Of a stretch of 56,828 nt of DNA, positions 23,575 to 33,982 are shown piece after piece; position 1 is the stretch's first letter, and each line of letters begins with the position of its first letter. The translations under genes and the position numbers were made by a program. The notes below the pieces were generated by a model. It was not told the DNA's origin. It saw only the letters and a list, made by a program, of their open reading frames with translations, and searched no databases. The DNA is from Ophiosphaerella korrae (lineage: Eukaryota; Ascomycota; Dothideomycetes; Pleosporales; Phaeosphaeriaceae): positions 1 to 56,828 of the forward strand of contig JALNQF010000265.1 of NCBI GenBank assembly GCA_028456385.1, read 5' to 3'.

Positions 23575-25029
23575 TCACCCAGCAGCTTCCATGTCTTGTT
23601 TCCATTGGGCTTTGACCCTATCAATCAGTCCTATCTGACTTAAGACGTCTACAGCCGTGCCTGCCAGTGCCTTTCCGACCCTCAATGCTCTCTCAAATGC
23701 CGCCTCAGTTCTCGATGCACCTTCAAAGTCAGGGCTATGTGGCGGCCCTGACAGTGGGCCAGGTGTGATTGCAAAGCTTGCGTTCACGCTGGGCATGGCG
23801 TAGCTGATATTGCCCTGATCCGTACTGGCCTTGACAAAAGTGTACTGTTCTCCGGGTGGGATTGGAGGATCTGGCACCTCGGGCAACATGTTCCAGTACT
23901 TTGTGTATGACGCTGCAAGAATTCGATTGGGGACGTGATCAGCATATCCAGGCGTTATCTTGATGTCTGCCTTGGCTCCCGTCGCTTCGGCTCCAGCGCG
24001 AAAGCATGCACTTACTTTCCGCTCAAGCTCCTTGAGTCGTGATACAGTGTTTGCTCGTATAACACAAACACCGGCAGTGTACGCATGAATGGTGTTTGGC
24101 GCTGCTCCGCCGTTGGTAATGCTCATACCAATCACATCACTGGGCATCGTCTGCTGCCGCAAAACCGACACTGCGTTGTAAGCGATCACCAGAGCATCAA
24201 GAGCGTTGATACCGAGCCAAGGGCTGTTTGCAGCGTGCGATGCACGTCCAAAATACTCGACTTCAAGTCGAGCGAAGGCGGTTGTTCGAACGCGAGGACT
24301 GTTATTGAAAATACCTGGATGGGAGATCAGAGAGATATCAACCCCTTTGTACGCGCCTGCTTTGAGAAGCCGGATCTTGCCACCTCCAATTCCCTCTTCT
24401 CCAGGTGTGCCGAAGATGATAATTTTGCCAGGTAGATTATGCCGCCTCATCACCTCAGCCGTTGCGAGTCCAGCAGCGAGCGAGGCAATTGCGATTAAGT
24501 TATGACCACAAGCATGCCCTAGTTTGGGTAGGGCATCTAATATGTGTCAGACAATATTTTCTCAAAGGAAATCTACACAACATGCAGACTACGTACCCAT
24601 CTCAACATTGAATGACACCACAGGCCCCGGCTTGCCACTGTCATATGCCCCTACCCACGCCGTCTCGATTCCATACGCGGATGTTGTCACTTGCCAGCCT
24701 TTGTGCGACCGCAAGAAATTTGTCAAGGCATCATGGGCTTTGTACTCCTCGAAGGCTAGTTCCGGGTTATCGTGAATAAATTTATTCAGAGGCCATAGAG
24801 CAACCTGGGCATTTTCGATGAAATCATTGATTTCGGGTAGGTACTGGCGAGACTCATCCTGTGGAACATCTCTAGAACCATTCTCGTTCTTGGGGTGAGG
24901 ACTAGGCTTAACCCTTCCATCTTTTTCCTTTTCAGCTCTGATGAGCATTGCTGCGCCGTCGAATTCTGCGAATTGATTATCGGCCTGGACAATACATTGC
25001 AATACCGTATTCACATCCAATTCATTCAC
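23575..25029 (-). CDS. Peptidase M20-family amidohydrolase
   Basis: A zinc metallo-amidohydrolase of the M20 peptidase family (M20 domain-containing protein 2 / aminobenzoyl-glutamate hydrolase-like), which cleaves N-acyl or dipeptide amide bonds. It has 464 aa in two exons, 25029-24597 and 24536-23575, with a 60-bp phase-1 intron restoring the codon for Asp145. Metal-ligand and catalytic motifs: GHACGHN (His152, His156), GTPGEEG (Glu191/192) and SHPG. A dimerisation-domain region contains EYFGRASHAANSPWLGINALDAL. A glycine/aspartate-containing C terminus (STDQGNISYAMPSVNASF) is typical. There is no signal peptide, so it is probably cytosolic. An N-terminal start at 25029 gives a family-like length; M24954 is an alternative. 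It is transcribed away from the plus-strand oxygenase and toward tryptophan synthase. Confidence 0.85.
24537..24596 (-). other. Intron of the M20 amidohydrolase gene
   Basis: GTACGT donor, TTAG acceptor, phase 1. It joins VEM to DALPKLGHACGH. Confidence 0.85.
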
Positions 25030-25472
25030 AACAAAGTTGCGAGACTCTAAAGATACAGAATTATCCAGGTCATGATGGCGAACGTGGGCTGATGATGCCT
25101 GTAACCTAGTGGGGTAATTGCCGGTCGGCAGTGGATGTTCCGCATTGTATGGAGATAGCCTATCGGCAAATGAAGCTGCAGATCAATCTGTTTCCAAACA
25201 CTGGCTCTTCATGCCTCGCTTGTGATTGGAAGACAGGAGGCATGTCTCTTTCCATCGGGGTACCCGGACTCGAGGCTACTAACCTTGACACATCATCCTA
25301 TCGTTGGCATTTGCTAAAGTCATACTCCATCCCAGACAACCTAGAAGGTTTACCTCTGAATTTAACGACAGCATCATATGTTATTCTTCATAGTGGTTTA
25401 GAAGAGACAGAAGAGATACACGTTCGTCGATTTGTCATCGCCAAGCCTGCCGAGAACCAGCACCGGCAAGGA

Positions 25473-26345
25473 ATGTCGATATTATCGCAGCCAGCGCGGA
25501 CATCGCTGATTCCAGACGGTCACTCCGCCTACAAACATCATGTGACAACACAACTCAACTATTGGGATGATCCAGAAGATGGTTCATGCCCAACACCAAT
25601 CTACATTGGAAAAGGCAGAATCACGAATGAGCGACCACACCGTGCACATGATTTCACGGTGACCGATTTAAGCGGCGAAGAAGATCAATACTCACTCGAC
25701 AAGAATGGGTTCCAGTACTGCCATCACGAATCTCGTGAGAAGGACTTCATTGACGATCGAATAATCCAGACAACGTATTATTCTGAATGCGAACAACTCT
25801 TGAAGAAAATTACTGGAGCAAGTCACATACACATTTTCAACCATAAGGTCCGTCGGGGACCAACACAATGGCATCATTTAGGTTTCAATAACCTCAAAAA
25901 TCGTGGACCGGTCACAAAGACGCACGTGGATCAATCCTATGATGGAGCAGAGCGAAGACTAAGATGGGAGTTTCCAGAAACAGCAGACGATCTGGTCAAA
26001 AGAAGGTATCAGATTATCAACATCTGGCGACCCATTGAAACCATTCTAAAAGATCCCATTGCAGTCGCCGATGCAGCGTCAGTCCTGGACACAGATCTTG
26101 TTAGGGCAGCGATGGTCGAAGAGGATTTCCACGGGGAGTCCTGGGTCGTGAAACACAACGCGAATCACCAGTGGTACTACAAGCACCGCATGACGCCAAG
26201 CGACGTGCTCCTCATCAAGTGCTTTGATTCGAAGACTTCCGTTGCGCGAAGATCGTTGCACTCTGCTTTCGAGGATCCTAACCATCGCGACAAGGTATCG
26301 AGGCAAAGCATCGAGGTCAGGTGCCTCATTTGCTATGATAAGTAG
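25473..26345 (+). CDS. CmcJ/AsaB-like oxygenase (GA4-desaturase-type family)
   Basis: A protein of the fungal family that includes cephamycin CmcJ-related, AsaB/gibberellin GA4-desaturase-type and NvfI-like enzymes, many of which are Fe(II)/2-oxoglutarate-dependent and act in secondary metabolism. It is 290 aa and intronless. Visible: TTQLNYWDDPEDGS near residue 25; GASHIHIFNHKVRR; metal-ligand-like THVDQS (His151, Asp153); YQIINIWRPI; PSDVLLIKCFDS; and the highly characteristic ARRSLHSAFEDP (His263) near the end. I chose ATG 25473 because homologues begin about 25 residues before the TTxLNY motif and run about 280-300 aa. The frame is open back to an ATG at 25131, adding 114 residues. That would leave only about 100 bp to the divergent amidohydrolase start. 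Co-regulation with that gene from a shared promoter is plausible. Confidence 0.82.
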   Translation: MSILSQPARTSLIPDGHSAYKHHVTTQLNYWDDPEDGSCPTPIYIGKGRITNERPHRAHDFTVTDLSGEEDQYSLDKNGFQYCHHESREKDFIDDRIIQTTYYSECEQLLKKITGASHIHIFNHKVRRGPTQWHHLGFNNLKNRGPVTKTHVDQSYDGAERRLRWEFPETADDLVKRRYQIINIWRPIETILKDPIAVADAASVLDTDLVRAAMVEEDFHGESWVVKHNANHQWYYKHRMTPSDVLLIKCFDSKTSVARRSLHSAFEDPNHRDKVSRQSIEVRCLICYDK

Positions 26346-26845
26346 CTAGATAACCTGTCGGGCCTATGTATGTGGGAAATTCTCCGTAGCTAAGCCGCGA
26401 CCAAGACAATATTCTCGCCGAACTTCCAAAGCCGTATAGTGCGTGCTACTCTATCAATGCACGACAAGCTGTTGCCGATATGGTGGATCCAGCACTCTGG
26501 TAAAATGCCCCACCATCCACGTACTGTACACTCTCAGAGCGGGGAAACTTGGCAAAACACGCAAGTGCTTTATGGTGGTTGACAAGGTACGGTAATGCCT
26601 ACGTTGACTATCGTTTATCCGTTATCTGGCTCAAACATGGGTTAATAAATTTGTTAGTCTGATGATGCGTTCACATATGCTAACTCAAATGCCCGCGGCG
26701 CCCGAAGAGCATGGATAGGAGGTTTTGGGTATATAAGATATGCTACCTGAACCTGGAGGAACATAGACTTGGTCAATTGAGATAATTGACGAATTCTACC
26801 TTTCAGAATAATAAAATCAAGAACTTCAAAGCCAAGTCACTCATC
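26346..26845. other. Intergenic with TATA-containing promoter
   Basis: Between the two oxygenase genes. A TATATAAG lies at 26730-26737; no ORF. Confidence 0.6.
26730..26737 (+). promoter_or_regulatory. TATA box of 2OG oxygenase gene
   Basis: TATATAAG lies about 110 bp upstream of the ATG at 26846 and agrees with the strand of the gene. Confidence 0.55.
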
Positions 26846-28018
26846 ATGGCTCCAGCAATCGACCCCCCACAGACAGTCGAATGGCAAGGAAAGCAAGTCC
26901 CCGTCTGGCCTGTGCCGACTATTGACTATGGTCTCCTTCTCTCACAGGATCCCGCTGAAGTAGACAAAGTACTCAAGGCATGTCTTGAAGAGGGGTACTT
27001 CAACCTCGATCTCCAGAGCATCGATGGTCGCAGGATGCTCAGTGACTCAGATGACACATTGGCACTGATGAAGCGTTTCTTCGCAGCTCCCATTGAACAA
27101 AAGAACGAATACGGCCTCATCTCTTCGCACCTTGGCTACGAGCCTGTAGGCAGCCGCACTGGAGCGTTTGGGGCCGGCACCAAGGACGGATATGAAATGC
27201 TCAAAGTATCACGCGACGAGATCCAACGCGGAAGCCCCAAGGTCCCTGCCCCGATCAAGAACAACGGAGACCTACGAGTCCTCGAGAATGCCATTGGAAG
27301 CTGCAACACCATTACAAAGGTCATTCTCTCAGCTCTGTCCACAGGCATGAACCTCACCGGCGCCGCGCGCTTCGAGAATTCGCACCGCAACGACCGCCCA
27401 TCCACAACCACTGTATGATCAAAAAACCCCCCTCTTCTTCATTCAAGTCACCTAACGCGAAAAAAAAAAAAACAGCTCTCAATGATGCACTACCTTCCCT
27501 CCTCCGAAACCGGCAACAAAAAAGTCGGCCACCAGAAACACACAGACATCAGCTCCCTTACCCTACTCTTCAGCCAGCAATGGGGCCTCCAGATCAGGCC
27601 GCCAGGCACCTGCGGCGCGCGCGAAATGGGGTTCGTCGCGCCTAAGCCCGGCTGCGCCTTCGTGCACGTCGGCGACTCGCTGCGCTTTGCGTCCGGCATG
27701 AAGATGCAGTCATGCATCCACCGCGTGGTGCCCTTCGACGAGAGCGAGCACCGCTACTCGATTGCGTACTTTTTGCGCGCAGAGGACGACACCATGTTTG
27801 TTGATAGCGAGGGCCGCTATGTCACAGCTGGCCAGTGGCATGACGAGAAGTTCAAGGCGTTTACGGATCCCTGGCAGTGGCAGGCTATGGCGCCTGGGTC
27901 GATGATTCTGGGCGGCATGAAGGAGGCTGGGTCGGATGATCCGGAGGGTGAGCCGGAGATTTTTGCGCCGGGTCCGCTTGTGCCTGAGGAGGCGAAGCCG
28001 GTTGCTATTAGGGCCTAG
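26846..28018 (+). CDS. 2-oxoglutarate/Fe(II) oxygenase, isopenicillin-N-synthase-like
   Basis: A DIOX_N plus 2OG-FeII_Oxy protein of 369 aa that would couple 2-oxoglutarate decarboxylation to hydroxylation or desaturation of an unknown small molecule. Exons are 26846-27412 and 27476-28018, joined in phase 0 as TT-LSMMHYLPSSETGN. The N-terminal domain shows the VPTIDYGLL opening (about residue 25) and GYFNLDL. The jelly-roll core has metal ligands His211 and Asp213 (HQKHTDISSLTLL) and His271 (CIHRVVPF). The 2-oxoglutarate anchor is Arg282/Ser284 (HRYSIAYFLR). Length is normal for fungal members. The start at 26846 (ATCATGGCT) is preferred over the upstream in-frame ATG 26786. The intron 3' end is odd: 13 consecutive A precede CAG. 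Exon 2 is markedly more GC-rich than the 5' flank. It neighbours the CmcJ-like oxygenase on the same strand. Confidence 0.88.
27413..27475 (+). other. Intron of 2OG oxygenase gene with poly-A 3' tract
   Basis: GTATGA donor, CTAAC at 27452-27456, A13 at 27460-27472, then CAG. A pyrimidine tract is replaced by purines. Confidence 0.85.
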
Positions 28019-28648
28019 GTAGGTGATTGGAGTGAATTTATGAGTTTATCTTTGATGGTGGCTGGCTGGGGCTTGGTGAATTTGTGACGTTGGTGCGGTG
28101 TTTGTTGTGGTGGGCTTGTGTTGCGTAAAGAAGTTTGTTGTTGGTCTCGTGGTGTGTTCAGAAGTCTGAAATAACTTGATAGTGTTGCATATCATGAACG
28201 TGCTATAGCCCTGCCAATAGTGACCCAATATACCATTCCATGTTCATCACTTGGCATCATATAATTGGCGCCATTCCAGTCTATGTGATGTATACTTTGT
28301 TCAAGTCGTTGTAAGTCGTTCTGTGGAGCACAGGTCGCACAAGGTAACTTGCAGGATTCACAACGCCACGTGAGAATGTATACGTACCTCCGAGTCGGCA
28401 TGATGAGATACAGTAGATAGTCGAGGGGTGTTTGATTCACGATATACTCATTGACCTTGTGTATATGTTCAAACGCTTGATGCGTTCAAATATGCTGCTT
28501 CCATGTCTCATAAGTAACGTGACGAAGATCACCCAAACTAGAACGCTGTGCAATGCCGCATGCCCGCCGTCCACCGCTATGCTGAACCAAATGAAACTAA
28601 TTTTCCTAAAATTGTATCCGAATGAAAATGAAGTGCCAGAGCGGGAAC
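28019..28648. other. Intergenic, convergent ends
   Basis: 3' flanks of the oxygenase and the following minus-strand gene. No recognisable feature; short ORFs only. Confidence 0.5.
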
Positions 28649-29086
28649 CTAGAAGCGACAATGTACATAGACTCCCGATGTTGCCATGAGTGTACCGTAA
28701 CGCTCATGCGACTTGAGAAGCAGTTTTAGGAAGACAATTGCCTTTAAATAAATCCGAAGAATTCGGTGCCGTCGAAGTCGGTCCGCTTCAAGAAGCTGAC
28801 GTAGAACCTTGGTGACCCTGGATGGCGTGTGCGCTGGTCGAGTCTTCCGCGGATTTAGAATGATGCCTTCTGGCTTTGCAGTGAGGGAAAGGGTAGGAAT
28901 GGCCGGGGTGGCGGGCTCGGGTAAGACGAAAGTGGACGCGTCTTGCATGGAGAGAGGGCTCGCAGGTTGGGTGGTGATATCGAGTGGATCATCCTCGAAG
29001 ACTTCTTGGATGCTGCCGAGTGTTGGTGAAAATGGCGAGAATGGTGACCGCGGGCTGGCAGTATAGTCATTGCGTGGTGGTGACAT
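28649..29086 (-). CDS. Small Ser/Pro-rich protein with basic C terminus, unknown
   Basis: 145 aa from ATG 29086, or 209 aa if the in-frame ATG at 29278 is used. The N-terminal half is Ser/Pro/Thr-rich and likely disordered (SPRSPFSPFSPTLGS, an acidic EVFEDDPLD). The C-terminal third is a basic amphipathic or helical segment (VTKVLRQLLEADRLRRHRILRIYLKAIVFLKLLLKS). I do not recognise a family. The shorter start is preferred because the upstream residues are Arg/Ser/Leu-rich and less protein-like, though they could be a mitochondrial presequence. The plus-strand frame across the same DNA is less convincing. Confidence 0.5.
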   Translation of the reverse strand: MSPPRNDYTASPRSPFSPFSPTLGSIQEVFEDDPLDITTQPASPLSMQDASTFVLPEPATPAIPTLSLTAKPEGIILNPRKTRPAHTPSRVTKVLRQLLEADRLRRHRILRIYLKAIVFLKLLLKSHERYGTLMATSGVYVHCRF

Positions 29087-30180
29087 TGTGGGCAGTGGGT
29101 AAGATGGGCGTGGCCTGTGTATAGATGGCGGTAGGATTGGGGTAATGGTGTCTTGAAGCGAGCGCAGTGCGACCAGAGACGCGCGCGGACGTGCAGACAA
29201 GAGTGGGAGGGAGAAACGCCGAGAGGTGAAAGCGGTTTGTCTAGTGACATGGCATTGTGGTGATGAGAACAGAAGCATATTAGAGAGGTGTCACCCTCGG
29301 CAGTGCAGGCCGCGGAGCGATGTCATGGAGCAGAAGAGAGAGGAGAAAGGATGGAAAGGTCAAAGGTTAAGATGCTTGAAGGACTAGCAACGCAGTGATT
29401 GTTAGAAGAATGAACCCCGCATCTTGTGAAGGCGGCAGTCCTCACTTGACTATAAAAAAAAAGGGCCTCTTAGCATGACGGAGAGTGATCGAGGTTGGCG
29501 TGCCAGCTGGGGATCTCACGAGGGCGCGTCTTGGACGAATAGCAAGGTGAGGTAACGAAGGAGTGCTTTTGAGGACGGTGGCGACGACGATGATGGGATG
29601 TTCCGAGAGGAATTCACATTGGGCGAAGGCTACATGAGTTATTGCTGTTCAGAAGCTGTGCCGGTATTGGGCTGCGCACTATGGGGAGAGGGAATGAAGG
29701 TTGGCACCAGCCCAAACGCGGCCGGGGAAGACGCGAATTAAACCCAACGTTACGCTAAATTCGCGCATAGTCCCATCGAGTGACGTCGACAGCGTGACGG
29801 GCACTGCAACCAGATCTCGCCATCGCCATGCGTATACAATGTGCGCATAAGATACGCGTTGTCGCAGGCGGGAGAGTGCCTGATGTCGCGCCACAACATG
29901 TGTCGCAGGCCCAAAGAATGCGTGGTGCTAATTTTTGTGGGGGTGTCACGCCTCCCCGGACCTCGTTCTCCAATCGCGACAGCTTGGCCACCAGAAAGCC
30001 ATTATCGTTTTGTGCACCGTTGAGACAGACGCGAAAGTGCTGCAATCCCCCGGCCGGTGCCCCGCCCGGGTGAAGCGTGCATGCAGGCTTCAGCCTCGCC
30101 TTCTCCTTCGCCCACCCCCTCTTGACAACGGTCACGTCTGCTTGACAACGGTCGCGTCTGCTTGACAACAGCATTGCAAC
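29087..30180. other. Intergenic, GC-rich, promoter side of two divergent genes
   Basis: No gene supported. The minus-strand ORF 29755-30174 and overlapping plus-strand ORFs are typical chance frames in GC-rich DNA. The end holds the 20-bp tandem repeat listed separately. Confidence 0.5.
30121..30170. repeat. 20-bp tandem repeat just upstream of tetraspanin ATG
   Basis: The unit CTTGACAACGGTCACGTCTG occurs twice (second copy with one change, GTCGCG) plus a third partial CTTGACAACA. It ends about 10 bp before the ATG at 30181, so it lies in the 5' UTR or core promoter. Confidence 0.85.
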
Positions 30181-31227
30181 ATGCCTTACACCAGGAACCA
30201 GGTTGTCACAGGCATCAGCCTAGTGGTGAGTAGAGCCACGCTCTGCTGTCTCCCAACACTAACAGCCTCAGTTCCTCATCATTCTCTTCAGCCTCGCTGC
30301 GTAGGTCGTGTTCGCGTGTGACCCAGTTGTTTGCTAACTACAGCAGATATGCTTCGTCCCGCGCAAACCAACGCTCAGTGCCCATATCTGACGTGCTTAC
30401 CGGCTTCACCACCGTGCTCCCCATCCTCGCCGGCCTCTTGCTCAAGGGCAGCTATGGCTTCACACGCCATCAAGAGCGCAAGCAAGGGCTGCGCCGGGGC
30501 ACCACCCAACGCCCACCCTTTGTCATCGTCGCCAACACCGTCATCTTCGTCTACTCAACCGTCGTCATCACCCTTCTTGGCACACATGCTGCTCCGGCTT
30601 CAAACCTGAATTGCAGCCTGCGAGAACGATGGCAGACGCTGTTCCGCAACAAGAACTCGGATGCCATAAAGGCTATCCAGGACGCTTTCAGCTGCTGTGG
30701 TTTCGCCAATTCGGCTGACATGGCCTGGCCATTCCCTGACAAAGATAATAGTGCGCATGCCTGTGAAAAGGCTTTCGGAAGGCACAACGCCTGCCTCGCG
30801 CCGTGGAAGGCTGAAGAGCAGACAATCGCCGGGCTGCTAATGGGAGTTGTGAGCATGGTCTTTGTATGGCAGGTGTGTAACGCTCTCCAACGCTCTCCTT
30901 CACTCCCTAACTCAGATGCAGTTTTTGATCATCGTCATCCCCACACAGAAACAATCTTGGCTTCACCACGTTGTGCCCGATCGCATCTCCCGCATGATTG
31001 CCGGTGAAAGACACGGCGGTCCTGAGCCTCGCCCCGCAATTGAGTATAACGCGGGCGTCAATGGCTACTCGGACCGCATCGAGGAGGATGACAACGACCA
31101 AGATGAGAGCACCGATCCTGTGCGTGCTACTGAAGAGGGTGTCCGGAGGATTGGGAATGTTTTCCCAGCTCAACTCGGACGCGACCAACAGCCTTCAGAA
31201 GCTGAAAATGCATGGGCCAGACCCTAA
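30181..31227 (+). CDS. Tetraspanin-like membrane protein
   Basis: A four-pass membrane protein that would organise membrane microdomains. It has 303 aa in four exons: 30181-30225, 30272-30300, 30347-30872 and 30916-31227. Introns of 46, 46 and 43 bp, with CTAAC or CTAACT near their acceptors, keep frame. Predicted membrane segments: VVTGISLVFLIILFSLAA (about 8-25), DVLTGFTTVLPILAGLLL (about 38-56), PPFVIVANTVIFVYSTVVITLLG (about 82-104, ending at the large loop) and TIAGLLMGVVSMVFVWQMQF (about 184-203). The large loop carries the diagnostic Cys-Cys-Gly (CCG at 141-143) plus further Cys residues (CEKAFGRHNAC). The acidic cytoplasmic tail is about 95 residues. Exons 1 and 2 are too short to appear as ORFs and were found from the splice signals and TM1. 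The fungal Tsp3 group is the likeliest class. Confidence 0.8.
30226..30271 (+). other. Intron 1 of tetraspanin-like gene
   Basis: GTGAGT donor, CTAAC, CCTCAG acceptor, phase 0. It completes the first membrane segment. Introns 2 (30301-30346) and 3 (30873-30915) have GTAGGT/CAGCAG and GTGTGT/CTCAG ends. Confidence 0.75.
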
Positions 31228-31772
31228 ATGTCCGCCGCCTCCGCATCCGGATGAGTGGTTGAGCGTCGATATGAAGAACGAAAAGCAAAGGCTGAAGTTT
31301 GCGGCTGCGTGTGTCGCTAGCGATATGAACGTCTGTACTCTAACAACCCCACTCCAGAGAATATGTCAGAGAATAACACCAATTTCTTTTCATTTAATCC
31401 GTGCACGGAACAGACCGTGTGCATTCATGTGTCACAATTTTATTTCCGAAGTTGCACATCAATATTAGCCTACGGGTCTATAAGGCTAAAGTTGACACTC
31501 ACAGCCCGCGGTAAGCGCAGCCTTGGTTAGAGTCAGCTATGAGTGTTCTTACACCCCACTGTGCATCTAGTGGCGTCACCCCACGTGTTTTCTGCACAAT
31601 GAAGTGTTGGTAGCCCACACCCTATGTTATGCCATTTTCATTCTTCAACTAGGTAACAATCATCTGAACGCCCCAAACTCCACCCTTATTCCTAACCTTT
31701 TGCTTAAGCCACCCTCTTTTCCATTGATTTTTCTCTTGCCATCGCGTCCCTACCCTCCTTATCGGGAAGATC
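31228..31772. other. Intergenic
   Basis: Tetraspanin 3' flank and promoter of the next gene; nothing else recognised. Confidence 0.5.
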
Positions 31773-32261
31773 ATGCCCGACGATAACCGCCTTACTGTAC
31801 GAGTTTTGGGCGGTCAACTCACTGTACCATCCAGCACCAGCCTCGCTGCAGAATTCGTATCCCTTACCCGAAGAACTCTTCCAGACGGCACTGTTATAGA
31901 AACTGCAGTGACGAATCCCGGCCGGGTTCAGTGCCAATACTGCTATCAAGTGTATCGCGATCAGACAGCGCTGCGAAGTCACCATTTTCAACATCGATAC
32001 CCTTGCAAAAATTGCAATAGACCCTTGATATGGTGCCACATCGGCGTACTTGGCTACAATAAGGTACCTTACTGTCAATACACATGCGTGCAGCATGGCT
32101 TGTGTTTTGATACTGGCGAGGCAGCACAGGATCACGGGATGCGCGAACAACATACGCGGTGTTTTTATCCGAGGTGTACAAATGGGTATGCGGTTGGCGA
32201 GTGGGACGCGTTCTATTTGTATTATCATATTAGGGATGATCATTGTCAAGGACGTCAATGA
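31773..32261 (+). CDS. Small C2H2 zinc-finger-like protein
   Basis: 162 aa, single exon, start context GATCATGCCC. A C2H2 unit is clear: VQCQYCYQVYRDQTALRSHHFQH, with CxxC and HHxxxH. Further Cys/His-rich units follow: YPCKNCNRPLIWCHIG, CQYTCVQHGLCF and CFYPRC..YYHIRDDHC, probably a second and third degenerate finger. It has no identifiable regulatory domain. It could be a nucleic-acid-binding protein, but the pathway is unknown. It sits between the tetraspanin gene and a short acidic protein on the same strand. Confidence 0.6.
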   Translation: MPDDNRLTVRVLGGQLTVPSSTSLAAEFVSLTRRTLPDGTVIETAVTNPGRVQCQYCYQVYRDQTALRSHHFQHRYPCKNCNRPLIWCHIGVLGYNKVPYCQYTCVQHGLCFDTGEAAQDHGMREQHTRCFYPRCTNGYAVGEWDAFYLYYHIRDDHCQGRQ

Positions 32262-32895
32262 TAGTTGCCACAGCTACTATGAAACCGGTACGGTGGAGCA
32301 GATGCATCGGACTATGTACTCTCAAAATTGCGATGGACGCACAAATGGCGAAAAGGCGGGGACATGATGCAAGACTATAAAATACCCTGGCGAGGTAGTT
32401 TTGATAATGCTAATAAACAAGCTAGAAAGCGCAGATGTTAAATTTGCTTTCTTCAAGACACGTAGAGGGTTTAAAGATTTGAATTTCAGGTATCGAAGCG
32501 TTGTTCATGTCGTTGAATCTCAGTTGCATACCTTGAACATACATTTTGTACGGTATCTATTACCCATTCTACCATTAGATTCTGAACAATGTTCAAATGA
32601 TGTTTTCAGATCTATACATGGGCATAGTTTCGTAAAAACACAATGCACCATATAGAATTATAAAATCACGGTCGATAAATCAAACCAATCCCCAAGTGTC
32701 CATATGTCTCACATTGTCTCTCCACATACCTTGTTCACGCCCTATATAAGCTGAACCTTATCTTTCCAAAAATAAAATAAAATCCAGAAGCAACCCAAAA
32801 AGTGAATTCCCACAGGCTAACACAATCAACAGAATATTCGCTACAAAAACAGTGTATCCGGCTCCCCCGAAACCACACACACACAGACATCAACC
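32262..32895. other. Intergenic, AT-rich
   Basis: No gene. Contains an AT-rich promoter-like region with TATATAAG near 32742-32749, about 150 bp before the next ATG. Confidence 0.5.
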
Positions 32896-33295
32896 ATGAC
32901 CCAAAACGCCATCTCAACCCAGCCTCGAGCCTCACGCTTCCGCGAAGAATTTGACATCAGCCTCCCAGATCCGTCAGCCCTCACTGACCAGCCAAACCCC
33001 CCCAGCACAAATTCCAGTAACTCCAATTCCCCGCGACCAAGTGCCAGCACCAGCTGTCCCACAACAAGCGTATCTCCATCTCCAGACGACTGCCCGAAAT
33101 ACTATGTTCCCCCCACTTTTGATGACTTTAGCTTTCTTCCGCCCGCTGCTTTGTGTGGCTGCGAAGACGAAGATGAAGAGAAGATTCCCAAGATGGCTAA
33201 GGCAGTGGGGCTGGCGAAGTCGTGGAGGAGGCGGGCGTTGGTGGTAAGTAAGTTGCGTTGTGATTGCTGATGGTTTATAGGAGAAGAAGGATTAG
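32896..33295 (+). CDS. Small Ser/Pro-rich acidic protein, unknown
   Basis: 120 aa in two exons, 32896-33243 and 33281-33295. The 37-bp intron (GTAAGT..TATAG) removes a run-on frame and lets the protein end WRRRALVEKKD. The N-terminal half is Asn/Ser/Pro-rich and probably disordered. It is followed by YYVPPTFDDFSFLPPAALCGCEDEDEEKIPKMAKAVGLAKSWRRRAL. No signal peptide or known domain. The conserved-looking central segment and clean intron favour a real gene. Confidence 0.5.
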
Positions 33296-33982
33296 GTGTG
33301 CGATTTTGGTTGGTAGTGATGGGATAAGTAAGGTTTTGTTTTGCCTTTGCTTTTGAGGATTATATAGCTTAATTTTATCGTAACTTTTTCTGTATTTAGA
33401 TTATTTCTTGTGGCTTGTGTTGAGATGCGAAGCAGGATTAAGCGTACCTGGGATGCTGCGCTCGTGACTATGAGAAGATTTGGCCTGGTACGCCCCACTT
33501 GCTGTTAGAAAGGGGATGAAGTCACAGTATAGTTATAAGGCCATATTTAGCTCATCAGTGCTCAGTAAATTCTCATTCTAGGCGAGGTTGCTGCGTGATT
33601 CGGAACTCTTATCAAAAGTTTTGTACTAAGAGCGATACCGACTCATTTTGTGATCCATGTATTTTATATTGAGGAAAGTATAACCCGACTGTCCTTGTGA
33701 CTCATTCTTTGTGATGTCAGATTTTAATGGGGGTGGTTGCGCTGCAACAAAGCTTTTGTTGTAATTTTCTTTTTGGTAAGGTACTTTGAGTTCTCAGCTG
33801 CAGTCTAACTAAGGGTGCCTTCCATCTCGTGACGATCTAAACTACTAGCTCAGATCAGCCCCTCCAGCCGCAATGCTGCCTAGAACTTCACAATCTCGTA
33901 TTGTATTTGGTGCCAGCAAACTTTTTCTTCCTTCATCAACAATTCCATCATATCCATTGGGCAATTTCACTGGTAAATTGTT
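33296..33982. other. Intergenic at the start of the accessory region
   Basis: No gene seen. Marks the change from the gene-rich segment to the repeat-rich segment. Confidence 0.4.

Noticed and set aside
29755..30174. 139-codon minus-strand ORF
   Set aside because: GC-rich region open in several frames on both strands; Arg/Ala/Cys-rich with no domain, and it covers the tetraspanin promoter repeat.
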